DNA of 64,000 nucleotides from Nymphaea colorata (Eukaryota > Streptophyta > Magnoliopsida > Nymphaeales > Nymphaeaceae), in contig NC_045139.1 in NCBI RefSeq assembly GCF_008831285.2, positions 25,894,412 through 25,958,411 of the forward strand, written 5' to 3'. Positions 22,586 through 34,350 of the stretch are shown here, in pieces; within the stretch, counting starts at the first letter, position 1; each line of letters starts with the position of its first letter. Position numbers and translations under genes: made by a program. Below the pieces are notes generated by a model that saw only the letters and a list, made by a program, of their open reading frames with translations, was not told where the DNA came from and ran no database searches.

Positions 22586-22589
22586 GACC

Positions 22590-23616
22590 CCTTGGATCAA
22601 ACCCCAGTCTAAGCATTGCCTTCAACTTGTTGAATACATCAAATTGCTATGGCTTTGTAAATATTCCAGCTACTTGTTCATATGTACTACAATGCACAAG
22701 CTTCACTTCTTTATCTTTAACTTGCTTTCTTACAAAGTAAAACTTGATATCAATATGCTAATTGCTTCTATGATGAAAATCTGAAATTTTTGCAAAAAAA
22801 TTGTTAGTTTGCTATCACAGTAGCTTAATTTTTGGAGAAGTTCATAAATTTAAGAAAAATTACCTATATAACATGACAAACAGATGTATTTGTAGCAACT
22901 ATTTCTGCTCCAGTGGGTATAAAAAGTGATAATGGGCTGCCTCTTCAAATTCCTTGTAAATGCAGCATCGAGTACCATAGATAATGCAATCCTTAATGTG
23001 TTATTTCTTTTACCAAAATTTCTGACCTAATCACTATCCGTATAGCCAATAAGATGAAAATTATTTTCAAATGAATAAAGTAGGCAATTATAAAACATAG
23101 CTCTTATATATGATTCTTTTTCTGACATTAAAGTGTAACTCATTGGGGGCCTCTGTATATCTATTTACCAAGCTAACTTCATAAAGAATTTTTGGCATTG
23201 TACATGTCAAATACCAAAGACTTTCAACTAGGCATTAAAAGTATGTTGCATTCATATTTCCATCTTGTGTTTTTTTTCTCTACTCCACAAACAACAGAGT
23301 ATTTATAGGATTGCAAGACTTTTTTAGCATATTCTTTGCACAAACATTTTGACATGAATATACCTTCTTTCATTTGTCTCACTTCAATTCCAAAACATGT
23401 AGCATTAATCCAACACTGGTAATTTCAAATTCACGTTTCATTTTTTCTCTTGATTTTTTCAGTCATACTTAAATGATTACCAATAAAAATAACATCATCT
23501 ACGTACATGCGTACAAGCAACATATCACCTTAACCATTTACCTTTGTATATGGTGAATATTCATAGGCATTTGACGAAATACCTGAAATTATCTGTCAAT
23601 TATTATATTCCAAGCA
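22590..23616 (-). pseudogene. Copia reverse transcriptase C-terminal part and RNase H relic
   Basis: On the minus strand, WN directly after the LINE insertion is followed by NAYEYSPYTKVNG and the intact catalytic box RMYVDDVIFIGN (near 23500). VESLWYLTCTMPKILYEVSLVNRYTEAPNE (23230-23140, read in parts) follows. The RNase H part reads GYTDSD near 23045 and NLKRQPIITF near 22950. LKAMLRLGF near 22620 is the usual C-terminal tail just before the 3' LTR. The first part of RT lies across the LINE at 26989-27130. Confidence 0.75.
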
Positions 23617-24861
23617 TGTAGTGTTTCAGGAAACGGAGCTACTGAAGGGTAGGGCTCTGACCTGTTATTAAAGGAAAGAATATTTTACATCAAGAATACA
23701 CAAAATCAAAGCCAAATGAAGTAGTGTGGAGTCCAAAATTCCTACTCGAAGCTGCATGAAACATCGGCCAACCTACTACACAATCGATATTACATTCCAG
23801 TTAGCAGTGATATGAGAAGACAAATCAATACTGTCTGCAAAGTATTTGATCAATATCAAATCATCTCTTAGGTGCCCTCGCCCCACCAGGACTACCAGAC
23901 GAGTCAATTGCCAACGTAGTTGGTCAGCAAGAATTAAAATATTACCCCTATATTCACACGCAAAAGATTCAAGAATCTAATATAGAACCTGCTTTTCCAA
24001 CTCGATAGCTTGGACAGGAAAATAAATTTTCCTACCGCCCCCCCCGCAACCCACTGTTGCAACATTTTGGCGCCTCCCAGTCAGGAAAATAAATTTTAAA
24101 ATGGCCTTCACATTTTGGACACAATATGGATGCAGGCGACATTGTTTCCAAGATCAGGCCGATTAGCAGATATAATGCCAAGCTTGAGCCACACTTGCTA
24201 AGCTCTCAACTCATCCTGATTAAACTGATTACCAATCTGAACTGAAGCAGTACATAGGTGCCACACTGAACCAACAAAATTGGGCATTTGAAGAGGACCA
24301 CCCTCGTGCAAACACTGGTTTTGGTCAATATTACCCCAGGGTGAATCAGATGATCATTTGTTGTAATGTCTTTTTTTTTTTTTTCTTAAAGAAGAAGTTG
24401 AATCAAAGTTGCATTGTAATATATGCAATTAAATAATTGTTAATCAAGCATATCCATTATCTATTAATTGTGTATTATATACACTCTCTATAGTTGGAAC
24501 AAGTCAAAAAATCTGTCCAGAGATATGTGCAATATTTAATATCTCAATAAAGACGTGTGCAATGTTTGATACCTCCACGACCGTTTACGCGTTAATATAC
24601 TTTGTCTTGTGTTCACGTACTTTGAAAATGGTTATAAAGTGCAAGATAAACCTTTAACATTGTCAAATCAACACAATATGTAACCACTTAAATTTGGAAA
24701 AGAGTTACAAAGTCAAAACTTCACTGTTCTTCGATACGGACAACATCATGCAGCTTAATTATAACTTTTAAAACATGGTCAAATTTGTTCCCTACTTCTA
24801 CCAATGTATGTGGTCTGCATGAAGTTAAAAATAACAATGTAATAAATATATGATTAAACAG

Positions 24862-24864
<3 letters not shown>

Positions 24865-24957
<93 letters not shown>

Positions 24958-24971
24958 TATATATATATATA
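24865..24971. repeat. (AT)n microsatellite
   Basis: About 107 bases of AT repeat with one interruption (AGAT at about 24955). Confidence 0.95.
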
Positions 24972-26515
24972 ATCTTAATGTGTCTGTCTTCTAGGATAAC
25001 CTGAGTGATCATAAAAGCACTTAATGTCATGAACTTGATTTTGCAAGTGGTTAAATCATATGCGTATATACAAGATATACATGACTTTTACCATGTGTAA
25101 CTATTTAAATTTGGTGACAACTGCAAGAAATGGTACCCATGAAAATGTAGCCTTTACTGCCCAAGTCTTGTTCCATTATATCAACACTTTTTATCTAGCT
25201 TCATTCTACTCTGTACCAAATCGACCACACGATCAGAGCAAAAGATGACCTCCAAAGAAATTGCAACCAAGGTGTCTAAACTTGCAACTGAACCATCCTT
25301 AGAAAGTTGTTGTGATGTCCTTCAATAGTGTAACTTTTCTACCAAATTTCTTGCATACATGGCTCTAAATACCCGTAAATTTTCTGCAGGAAAACAAGAT
25401 GCGCTTTGCAGACTCTTCTTCAGAGTGGCACAAAAAACATCTATTAGTCAGGGCAAGGCCTCGTTTTTCCATCTATTCTCAGTAGGTAGACTACCTTTGA
25501 GAGCGATATAAAGGAACCATCTGGCTCTTGTGTGGGTGCCTTTTAACCATATCCAATCATGCCATAGTCTTCTTGGAGCGTTCCTTTTAGTTTGCACTAA
25601 AAGTCATATATAAAAAAGTTACCAATAGGCTTGAGATTGAGAAACAATTTGTCACCATCCTCCCGCAGCATAGGCTTACCTATTTGCAGCCGGCTAAGGA
25701 AACTTTTGAGAACAAACGTAAGTATAAAATCTGAGTTTAGGAACTCAGCTATGGATAGACTAAAAACTGCCGTGAAGTTTGCTTAGTATATCACTATTAA
25801 CCTTGCTGCAAAGACAGGTGACACTCCAATTGTCTTTCAATATTTTATTTACCCTTTCCCACCATCCATCTGACGCTAGGAAGGACATCCTTAATACCCC
25901 AAAGCATGCCTCTCAAAAACCTTGACGCCTCACCATAATGCTTAAAGTCTAGATGCTATGTGCTTTGAAGCATTTTTGGTGTATCAATGCAAAATCCTTC
26001 TCTTGTTGATTGTAAATATATGCACACCCAGCTTGGAAATCATAGCCTTGCACCCATCGAGAGGGCTGAACATGCTGACTGCACCTTTTTGGATCAGCTG
26101 GCAAGGGACTTTCCAGGTAAAGAGATTGCTTTTGGGCTTATTGTTCATCTATCCCTAAAGGAAATTAGCCATGGCAGCATTAATCTTGCTGATCAAAGCT
26201 GGCAGGAGACGGAAACATGCTGACAAAAATCCAATAACTTGGGACAGCACATGCTTGAGAAGTTATGCTCTGCCTGCGTAGGAGCGTAAAGGGAACTTCC
26301 AAGCTGCTAGTCTTCTGTCGACTTTTTGAAGGAGATCACCCCAATGTTCAAGCATCATGTTGCCTGCAAAAAAAAGGAAGACCAAGGTATCAGATCGTAA
26401 GATTTTTTTATCTCCCAACCTAAGGTGGATGCCATCTGATTAGCCCGCCTGCCATAAGTATTCAAAGCAGCCATAATAAATTTAGTACTATGAATGGACA
26501 TGCTTGCACAATCCC

Positions 26516-26978
26516 TTAAGTAGAGAGGTAAGATTTGATGTTAACCACTATTTTTCTCTCCGCTTTGCTGAAGAGTAGTACATCAACTACAAAGACAAGG
26601 AAGAAAGGGGTTCGACCAACTCGTGGTATCCATGGAATTTTTATGTGGCCACTGACCATTCTGCTATAATAGACATGAAAAATGATTTCCAAGACAATAT
26701 TAAAGAGATAGGTGAGAGAGGTCCACAATTCTATAAGCCACATTGCATCTAGAAATATTCACCAGGGTTGCCATTAAGACTAATGGCAATGGAGGCAGTA
26801 GAGACACACGTCATGATTCTATCAACCCAAGGTTTATCAAAGCCAACATGTATAAGCCCTATATATAGGAAATACCAATTGACTTTGTCATAAGCTTTAG
26901 AAATATCCAAGCTACAAGCCTTCTTTGATCTTGGACAAAGAATGCACCGTCTCGTGGCTGATAATAATATTTCTATCC
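26516..26978 (-). pseudogene. LINE reverse transcriptase relic
   Basis: The minus strand carries LDISKAYDKVNW, a core RT motif of plant L1-type LINEs, then GFDKPWVDRIMTC and a region equal to the GLRQGDPLSP..FLF block in degraded form (WIPRVGRTPFFLVFVVDVLLF, read in two parts, 26516-26743). At least one frameshift and a stop separate the motifs. Non-functional. Confidence 0.8.
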
Positions 26979-27479
26979 TGTAGTGTTTGTTTTAAACTAT
27001 ACAAAGTTTTTTTCAATTTATAAATTGTGTCTGCATAACCTTTTTTCTACAAAACCCAAAGGTTGTCCAACATAAATTTCTTTTTTAAGAAAACCATTCA
27101 AGAAAGCCAATTTTATATTCATTTGATAAATTTTCCATTTGTGTTATAGTGAAATAGAAATCATCATCCTAATTATTTCAAGATGAGAACGAGAGCAGAT
27201 ATCCCTTCATAATCAATGTCTTACTTTTCCTTATGACCCTTTACCACCAACCAAGCTTTATACTTTCATTGTTTGCTTTTTGCATTCTTCTTTATCTTAC
27301 ACTCTCACTTCACTTCAATTGTCTTGTGCTCTTCTTGTGCTCTTGTGAAAGTGATGTCAACTCTCATGCTTCATTATTTTTAATCAATTTGATTTCTTGC
27401 TTCATTGCATTTCCTACTTCCTTTCTTGATTTCCATTTTGATAACATATAAGATGACATTCTACTAGTAAATTTAAAGG

Positions 27480-28880
27480 TGTTAGATGTTCATCAAGACT
27501 ACCAATTTGATTATATAGTTCTTCCAAATTCTCATTCTTTGAGATCTTTTACTTGAACTTTTTCTTGAGAATGATAATGATAGAGAAAATGATGCGCTTA
27601 AATGTGAATATGTATGGCTATGCATAAAAATTTTTTGCTCTCTTTCTTTTGTTTCATCTTTATTGAGATTGATGTCAATCTCATGTAAATTTTTTTCCGT
27701 TCCAATTGCATGGTTCATCTTTACTAAATTTCACATATGTACTCTGAAGCACTTTCTTTGTAATTGGTTTATACAACCTATAATTAATGATTTTTTCTTT
27801 ATAGGCAATGAATATTCCCTTCTCATTTTTATCTTCAACATTCTTTCTCCTCTCTTTATCTTCATGTAAGCAATATGCCTAAAAGCTCTAAGATGTGCAA
27901 CATTTGGCTTGTAGGAACTCCATTGTTCTTTTGGTATTGTGATCTTTATGTTCGTTGTTAGATATCTATTAAGATTATAAGTCATGCCTGACATGGCTTT
28001 AGCCCAAAACTCATTTGGCATACTTTTTCCTTTCACAATGCTTCTACCCATTAAGAATAGTTCTCTGCTTGCTCTTTCCTATGGTCTTTTGTTGTGGAGT
28101 GTATGAGGTTGTCAACTGATGCCAGATTCTGTGATATCTGCTAAATTTTTCAAATGCAATATATATAAACTTTCCACTTATATTTTACTTGAATATTTGA
28201 ATTTAGCACCCACTTTACTTATCTACAAATGTTTTAAAATCTTTAAGCACTTCAAATACTTGAGATTTCTCCTTTAAAAAATAAACTTGTGTCTTCCTAC
28301 CTTAACCATCAATAAAAGTATGTATATAATGTCCACAAGTTCTAAAAACCTTTTACCTCTCCATGTAGCTCTTCTTGTGAAACTATTTTTATATTCTTTG
28401 TTAAAAATGCATCATTCACATACTTCATGAGGATGATTAATCACTAGAAGCTGTCTCACCACATTCAAAATTGTCAAAGTCTTTAAGCTACCAAAGTTTA
28501 GATGCCCATAAAGCAAATGTCACAACTAATACATGTCATTTAAAGAAGTCTTCAAACATTTAGAAAGACTATTTTTAATATTCTAAACAAACACATGGTC
28601 TTTTATCCTAAACCTACTTGCAACCAATTTTTTCATTTGATTTTTCAAAAAAGGTAAATGTGAATATCATACCATTTCTCTAAAAGTTGTCCCAAAGTAA
28701 GAATGCTGCTCATTATGCTATAAGCATTATACTAGTAAGTAAATTCTTGACTTTTATATTTAGGTTTAATAAGGATCTTACTTTTGTCTCTTCCCAGTCT
28801 TTTGAAAGTGATCCAAGATTGTATTTGGTACCTCCATTAAATTCTACAAATATCTCTTTGTTGCTACACATTACTTGCAC
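27480..28880 (-). pseudogene. Copia protease-integrase relic (minus strand)
   Basis: A piece with VMCSNKEIFVEF (near 28850) matches the region after the protease active site. LTTSYTPQQK near 28100 matches the end of the integrase core, followed by MGRSIVKGKSMPNEFWAKA (28051 downwards) and PNVAHLRAFRHIAY (about 27900), which lead into the RT connection. Catalytic integrity is lost through stops and deletions. Confidence 0.75.
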
Positions 28881-28899
28881 CCCTGTCATGATATATTGC

Positions 28900-29950
28900 T
28901 TATGACTCATTGTCAAAACTATGAAGTGCTAGAACGGATATAGATTTTGCTTTATCTTCCTTCTTCTCAACATAGTTCACATGCTCTTTAATATCATTGG
29001 ACTTGGTTCTACATTTTAAACTATAATGGCCACAATCTTTACAATTAAAATTGTACATTTCTCTTGGCAAAACCTTGTTAATTGAAATGTATTCTACCAC
29101 GATCTCTTAAAGAAATAAATATTTGATTATGACAATTATGATTAAAGGTTGCCTCTTTCATATCCACCTCATTTGTTGTAGCCTATTCCTCGATTTCCAT
29201 ATCCTATTTTCCTTTGACCACTTGAAGAAGACTTTTTTTTCATGTTTCAATGAAAGTTTGGTTTGAAATGTATGTTTTAATGAACAATTTATTTTATTAT
29301 CCACTCATTTCTCCTGAACTTGCAATCAGTCCATCAACTATCAGAGAGTCTAAATCTTTATATTCTTTAATAGTTACAACAACATCTTTAAACTTAAAAG
29401 CAGGAGTCCTTAGAATTTTCTTCAACAGCATGGACATTTTTAATATTTTTTCCATTTCTCTTCAATTAATTTATGATATCTTGCTCTTGAAAAATAGTTA
29501 TAAATAGATTACCTTCCTTAATTTGTAATATCTCAAATTTTGGCCCTCAATATTTACAACTGAATCATCATAACCTTGTCAATACCCTCATACATAATTT
29601 TTAAAATGTTATAAACCTCTTTCAATGATGATGCAACAACTATCTTTTCAAAATTGCCTTCAGTCATACATTGGTACATTATAAACAAAGCCCTTATGTC
29701 TTTCTTTTGTAAGTCTTTATGAGTATTATTTCCATTTTGATTCAAAGTAGCATCACTTTCAAAAACATGATCAATGTAGACCTTTTCAAAATGCCACAAA
29801 TCTTGTCAAGTCAATAAAGCCTTCATTTGTGCACTCCAATTTTTATAATGTCTTATTCAAATGTGTACTTGAAAGAGAAACATACTATCCATTCCTTGCA
29901 TCTTCACACAACAAAAACTTCTTTGAAACAAATCAACAAACACTTAAGCC
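28900..29950 (-). pseudogene. Copia gag relic (minus strand)
   Basis: Minus-strand reading gives NWSAQMKALL near 29860 (conserved gag N-terminal region), then DLWHFEKVY, KKDIRALFIMYQCM...NFEKIVVASSLKEVYNIL (29554-29799), all typical of Copia gag. A zinc-knuckle remnant YNFNCKDCGHYSLKC lies near 29030-29075; the first cysteine of the CCHC is replaced by asparagine or displaced. Stops and frame changes separate the pieces. Confidence 0.75.
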
Positions 29951-30325
29951 ATGTTTGAATACGTGGTATTCCACTACAGATGTGAAACTTTAATTCAAAT
30001 TTTATGAAAAGTTCCAGCAACAAATAAACCAAATGTGTCTGGACTTTTTAACAAGTTATGGCACTTTAGTACTAAGAATAATGTTCCATCTAAACAAATG
30101 AAACTTTAAGCCCGAGTAAAGTTTTTCTATTGTTGCTTCTCAGCCTGCTTGTAGATAAAAAAAAGCTTATATGCACTAACATATACGAAATGAAAATATC
30201 TGGAACAAAAGTTCAAGGTCATCACACAATATGGTGCATATGAGATCTAGAACTTTTGTCCAGTATTAAATATCTAGCTTTTTAGTGTCCAAGCATTTAA
30301 TACCATATATTCAAACATTAACTTA

Positions 30326-30487
30326 GGAGCCATTTGGCAATAGGAACAGCTGTCACTGTTTCATGACTCTACCCCAAGGATTAGGGTAGGTTCATGAAAC
30401 ATTATGTTACAATGTTTTATGAACCTACATCAATCTTTGGGGCAGGTTCATTACAGTAACAAACTGCTATTATTGCCAAACAGCCCT
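30326..30487. mobile_element. Tourist-like MITE with TTA target-site duplication
   Basis: The element is 162 bp. The left end GGAGCCATTTGGCAA and the complement of the right end AGGGCTGTTTGGCAA match at 11 of 15 positions. TTA flanks both sides (30323-30325 and 30488-30490). The interior also folds back (GTAGGTTCATGAAACA against TGTTTTATGAACCTAC). A TTA duplication and a TTTGG-containing terminal repeat are typical of PIF/Harbinger (Tourist) MITEs. It lies in the leader of the minus-strand Copia, between primer binding site and gag. Confidence 0.75.
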
Positions 30488-30505
30488 TTAGTATACTTCA
30501 CAATA

Positions 30506-30517
30506 GTTCTCATACCA
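30506..30517 (-). other. Primer binding site (tRNA-Met-like) of the minus-strand Copia
   Basis: The minus strand reads TGGTATGAGAAC directly after the LTR. The usual plant Copia site, complementary to initiator tRNA-Met, is TGGTATCAGAGC, so 10 of 12 bases agree. Confidence 0.65.
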
Positions 30518-30999
30518 CGAAAGAAAGCAAGAACTCAATGAAAATTTGAAACATTTTCACTATTGAATTCTTTCAACACATAAAGAAAAGAAAAAAAATA
30601 TTTTCGTATTTATAATAATATCTCTTCAACACAAAAGAAAGCAACAAGGTGAAATCACTTATTAATGGTTTTTCCAAACCCATATAAGAACCACCACAAG
30701 ACTGCAACGGTCTCTTCAATGATAATGAGACTTTGTTCTTCACTTTTCAAACTCACGTCCTTCATGCTTGGAATGAAATACCATGGTTGGTATAGTCACT
30801 CCCATTTTTCCTTATTCTTCACTTCTCCTTTATTTACTTTCTCTTTCTTCTAACGTATTATATGAATTTCTCTTTTCTTAAGTTCTTCTTTACTGTATTT
30901 TTTTTTGTAAACAATTCATAACTTTTTATACAATTTGTCATATATGCTTTATAATTTTAATGACAATAATGCCCTTCAAATTGGATTTGATTTCCAACA
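30518..30999 (-). repeat. 5' LTR of the minus-strand Copia element
   Basis: On the minus strand the LTR starts TGTTGGAAATC at 30999 and ends next to the primer binding site at 30518, giving 482 bp. Its sequence repeats at 22104-22585. The TG start is canonical; the end reads CG where CA is usual, probably one mutation. Confidence 0.75.
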
Positions 31000-33678
31000 T
31001 AGGTGAGATAAAGGAATGACATACAAATAAAGAAACAAGTTAAAAGATAAATTGATATCTAATTTTGTGATGTTTACGTTATTTTATTATTAAATCAAAG
31101 GATCTAAATAGTACATTTGAACATTTCATCCATTCCAAGCAAGCACCTTTAAAAGGAGACATGCTAACACTAAGTCCTCAACAAGTCCTTAAAATGGAGT
31201 GTTCCCATATACCCTGCTAGGATAAAGAGTACAAGAACTGCAGGTAGCATTTTTTTGTCTCCAAGTTAATAAAGTTTCACTTCAAAGTACTCTTGAATTT
31301 TATGATAACTATGACTCTTACAAAACATTCATAAAAAGTTTCTTAAAAAAAATTCATAAAAATGTACCCAAAAATGGAAATTGCACATATATTTGGGTTT
31401 CAAACATGGCATTTACCGTCCAACGTTCATTGAAAATTGAATCAAAATAATCCGATTCAAAATAATATCACAGTTTATATTATTTGACTTGTGCTCATAA
31501 GAAAACAGTATAAAAATAAATTACCATTTCATATATTTAATTGATACAAATTAATTTGTCAATTTCACTTCTTGAAGACACTAAAGCCACACCATTTCTT
31601 TTAATATTATATAAAACAAGCATTAAAAGCTACAGATTCCATGTTTCCAATTGTAAGAATATGTTAAAAAATTAGTTTTACACATGGATAAGAAAACACA
31701 GAAACTAAGTTGCAAAAAAATTAGATAGTCACAATATGCTCAGTGTGGAACCAAGGGGTGTTACACGAGCCATGTACCCTCTGAGATTTTTTTTTTAAAG
31801 AAAAAAGTAACAATTTTCAAAAATCTAAATTTGACACTTGTACAAGTCTTGGAAAATATATGGCCCGTATAAACATTTAGGAAAAAATAGGCGACCCCCA
31901 AAGAAATTTTTTTGGCTCTGCTCCTGACATGTTATTGTGTTTTTATTTGGCTGACGATTATTAGAACCAGACCTCGATTTATCAGGAATTAATGCATTTC
32001 ATTCCCCGCCCCGCCTTTGGTAGCATACTTAAGTGTAGGCATTCAGCTGGGCTTGGCCCGGTCATTTGACTTCTGGCCGACTGGTAAAAAAAAAAAGAAG
32101 GCTGGAATGGGCCAGCCCAGACCACTTATCAGGGGTCGGACTCAGGTGGCGAATACATACCTTTGAAACATATGCCTTTACATCTTTGGCTCTCTTTCTT
32201 TCATTTTCCTTGACATGACATTGACAGTTAGCTCCCTTCTCAACTGTGGTCCACCTTCAGCAAGTACTCTCTCTCTCTCTCTCACACACACACAAACACA
32301 CACACACAGAAATCATAAACTCTCAGCAAGATGCTGAGGGTTTCCAAGATATGAAAAAGGAAATGTAGAAGGTTTTGAATAAGGGTGGACATTGGGTCGA
32401 GTACCTGATGCCCATGAAGTTGATGGTCGGGTCTAACCCAATGATTATGTAGGGTTGGGCTTGAGTTGCCAGCAAGGGCTTTGAGCTGGATAATCGAACC
32501 CCTACTTTATTAGAAAGAATGAAAGAATACAAAAATCAAGAAAAATTATGTACAAGTGCTGTACAACAACAATTAAAATTACATTGCCGTATGAATATAT
32601 ACACTTTGCATGTTCCCCTAGGAAGCAAGCAACTTCCTTATACTTACTGCTTGGAGTTGAATCACACATGCTTGATCATGTTGAGGCAATGAACATATGT
32701 TCTTTAGCTGATTTTTTCTCCTATGTCTTCAAGTTTCCAAACCGAAATGACTTATCATGACCTCTTGAATGTCCTTTCATGACTCCTTTTAATCATTGTG
32801 TAAACAATCCAAACCCCAACTATTAAAACTCCAAATCATGCACAAGAAGAGAAACCGATGCCAGCTGGGAAGACGGTTTCTCTAGCACACGCAGTCTCAA
32901 GCTTATTAGGGGCAAGTAATAAAGAAGCTGATAAAGGAAGGAAAATTCCAGGCAACGGCTTCTCCCATTCAATAAAGGAGAAAGTTAAGGAAATTACAGA
33001 GTGATTCTGAATTTCATGTTGATTCCAAAAAAAAAAAACTTGTATAAAAAATTACGTGAGAAAGGAAACCAGTCCATCTAAGGTTTGATGACTGAGTCGT
33101 GGAGTAGGAATTTCTTTTCCGAACCACATTAATTCTTGTGTCCATCATCTTCATTCCTCTTATTTTTTCAGGAGTTTGGTTGACAACTAAAAACTAGTTT
33201 TGGATTCAAAATGTATTTGAATGAAGTGAAAATTGGGTTTCGCCAGAACCCTGTTCTCATGAAATGGTATAAAACCTGAAGGAAGTTGTTCAGTGAAAAC
33301 TTGGTTTTGTTATATATTAAAGAAATGTGTTCTCGCAAAACCAAGTTTCGATAAATCTGAGTTCCATGAATGTATCATGCAAATGGACCCTTAAATTATT
33401 TTAGAACTTATCGTTTTGAAGCAAAAACCCAAAACTCTCTACCCCACAATTGGGTGTCTTTTTTTTCCTCCTATCAGGACAAATGCCGAGGGTCAATTTC
33501 TGGATCTTTCTCCAGCAACAAACTAAAACCCTCGAGAAATTCTTGCAAGCCATTGTATTCCTCTAAAACCCTTGATGGCTGTCCAAGGTTTCTCAGTCTC
33601 TCTAAAACCCTCGACGGCCGACTTAGGTTTATTGGTTTCTTTGGAAGCTCCCAACGGCAACATATGGTTTCTCAGTAG
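31000..33678. other. Intergenic, old repeat fragments
   Basis: No gene is visible. 31740-31930 contains ACCAAGGGG...GAGCC and, at its end, GGCTCTGCTCCTG, resembling a diverged copy of the short TIR family at 21027 and 35732. 32050-32150 and 32380-32510 are rich in GGGCC/GGGTCGG words typical of plant repeat DNA. 32270-32310 holds a short CT-CA microsatellite. Confidence 0.4.
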
Positions 33679-34147
33679 GGATGCCAACAGATCGGATTCA
33701 GATTGGATATGCCTTTAATCATATCCATTTTTTCAGAATTTAGATTCAAATACAAAGAAATAAAAGTCATATCCAAATCCAAATCCAATTTTACAACCCG
33801 AATCCGATTTTTATATTTATATGTGAATCCGAATCTGAATTTTGAACAGAATTTTGCCAATTCCTGGAGGCGTCAGTTCTGGAGGCGGCCGATAGGTAGG
33901 CAAGCTGCCGCCAGGGACTGGTGCATCATCGGTCGGATCTTCTTCATTAGATATAGGATATCTTTCTAAAAATAAATCTGATCTGAAACCATATCTGAAT
34001 CCAATTGGGTATTTCTGTACATCTAGATCAAATTTCTTAAATCTGAATCCAGCCCGATTTCTTAATCGGATTTTTTTTTTATACATTTAATTTTTTCAGA
34101 TCGATTCATTACATATCTGATTCAAATCGAATATATTGACATCCTAA
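33679..34147. repeat. Foldback-like element with GGATG.CAA ends
   Basis: The left end GGGATGCCAACAGATC and the complement of the right end AGGATGTCAATATATTC are similar at GGATGYCAA. The interior is made of many ATCCGAATC / GATTCGGAT-like words in both orientations, so the strand can fold back. A GC-rich block (33856-33950) interrupts it and may be a later insertion. No clear target-site duplication was seen. Confidence 0.5.
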
Positions 34148-34197
34148 ATTCTCTTTCAAAACAAATGTCATATGTCATGTATTTTATGAGAAACATG

Positions 34198-34350
34198 TCT
34201 TTAACTAAAGCTGAACCAACTATTTACGTCAAGCAATGATTAAATGAAAGAGAATCAAATGTTGACAATATTATATCTTTAATTAAAGCTGAACCAACTG
34301 TTTACATCAAGCAATGATTGAATCAAAGAGAATCAATGTTGACAATATTA
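34198..34350. repeat. Tandem duplication of about 76 bp
   Basis: TCTTTAA.TAAAGCTGAACC...AAGCAATGATT.AAT.AAAGAGAATCAA.TGTTGACAATATTAT occurs twice in succession with a few differences. Confidence 0.8.

Larger units (their letters stand above)
23627..26978 (-). mobile_element. 5'-truncated LINE inserted in the Copia RT, 10-bp target-site duplication
   Basis: The 10-bp TGTAGTGTTT occurs at 23617-23626 and again at 26979-26988. Removing the intervening 3352 bp and one duplicate joins the Copia RT reading KQTL to HAWN, as expected for the family. The insert reads as a LINE on the minus strand: DRNIIISHETVHS at the very start, LDISKAYDKVNW near 26910, IMTCVSTASIAISLNGNPGE near 26800, and later a remnant of the polymerase C-terminus. 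It starts inside the RT domain, so it is 5'-truncated, as is common for target-primed reverse transcription. Stops and frameshifts are present. No poly(A) tail is visible next to the left duplicate. An (AT)n tract lies inside at 24865-24971. Confidence 0.85.
22104..30999 (-). mobile_element. Ty1/copia retrotransposon, minus strand, invaded by a LINE and a MITE
   Basis: Read on the minus strand, the element runs 5' LTR (30999 to about 30518), primer binding site, a leader holding a MITE, gag (about 29950 to 28900), protease (about 28900-28710), integrase (about 28600-27500), RT (27480-26989, continuing 23616-23300), RNase H (23250-22600) and 3' LTR (about 22585 to 22104). All domains are in the Copia order, and all are broken by stops and frameshifts. 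A 3352-bp LINE splits the RT. The left outer boundary is inferred from LTR length. No target-site duplication was found, so the outer edges are uncertain. Confidence 0.85.
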
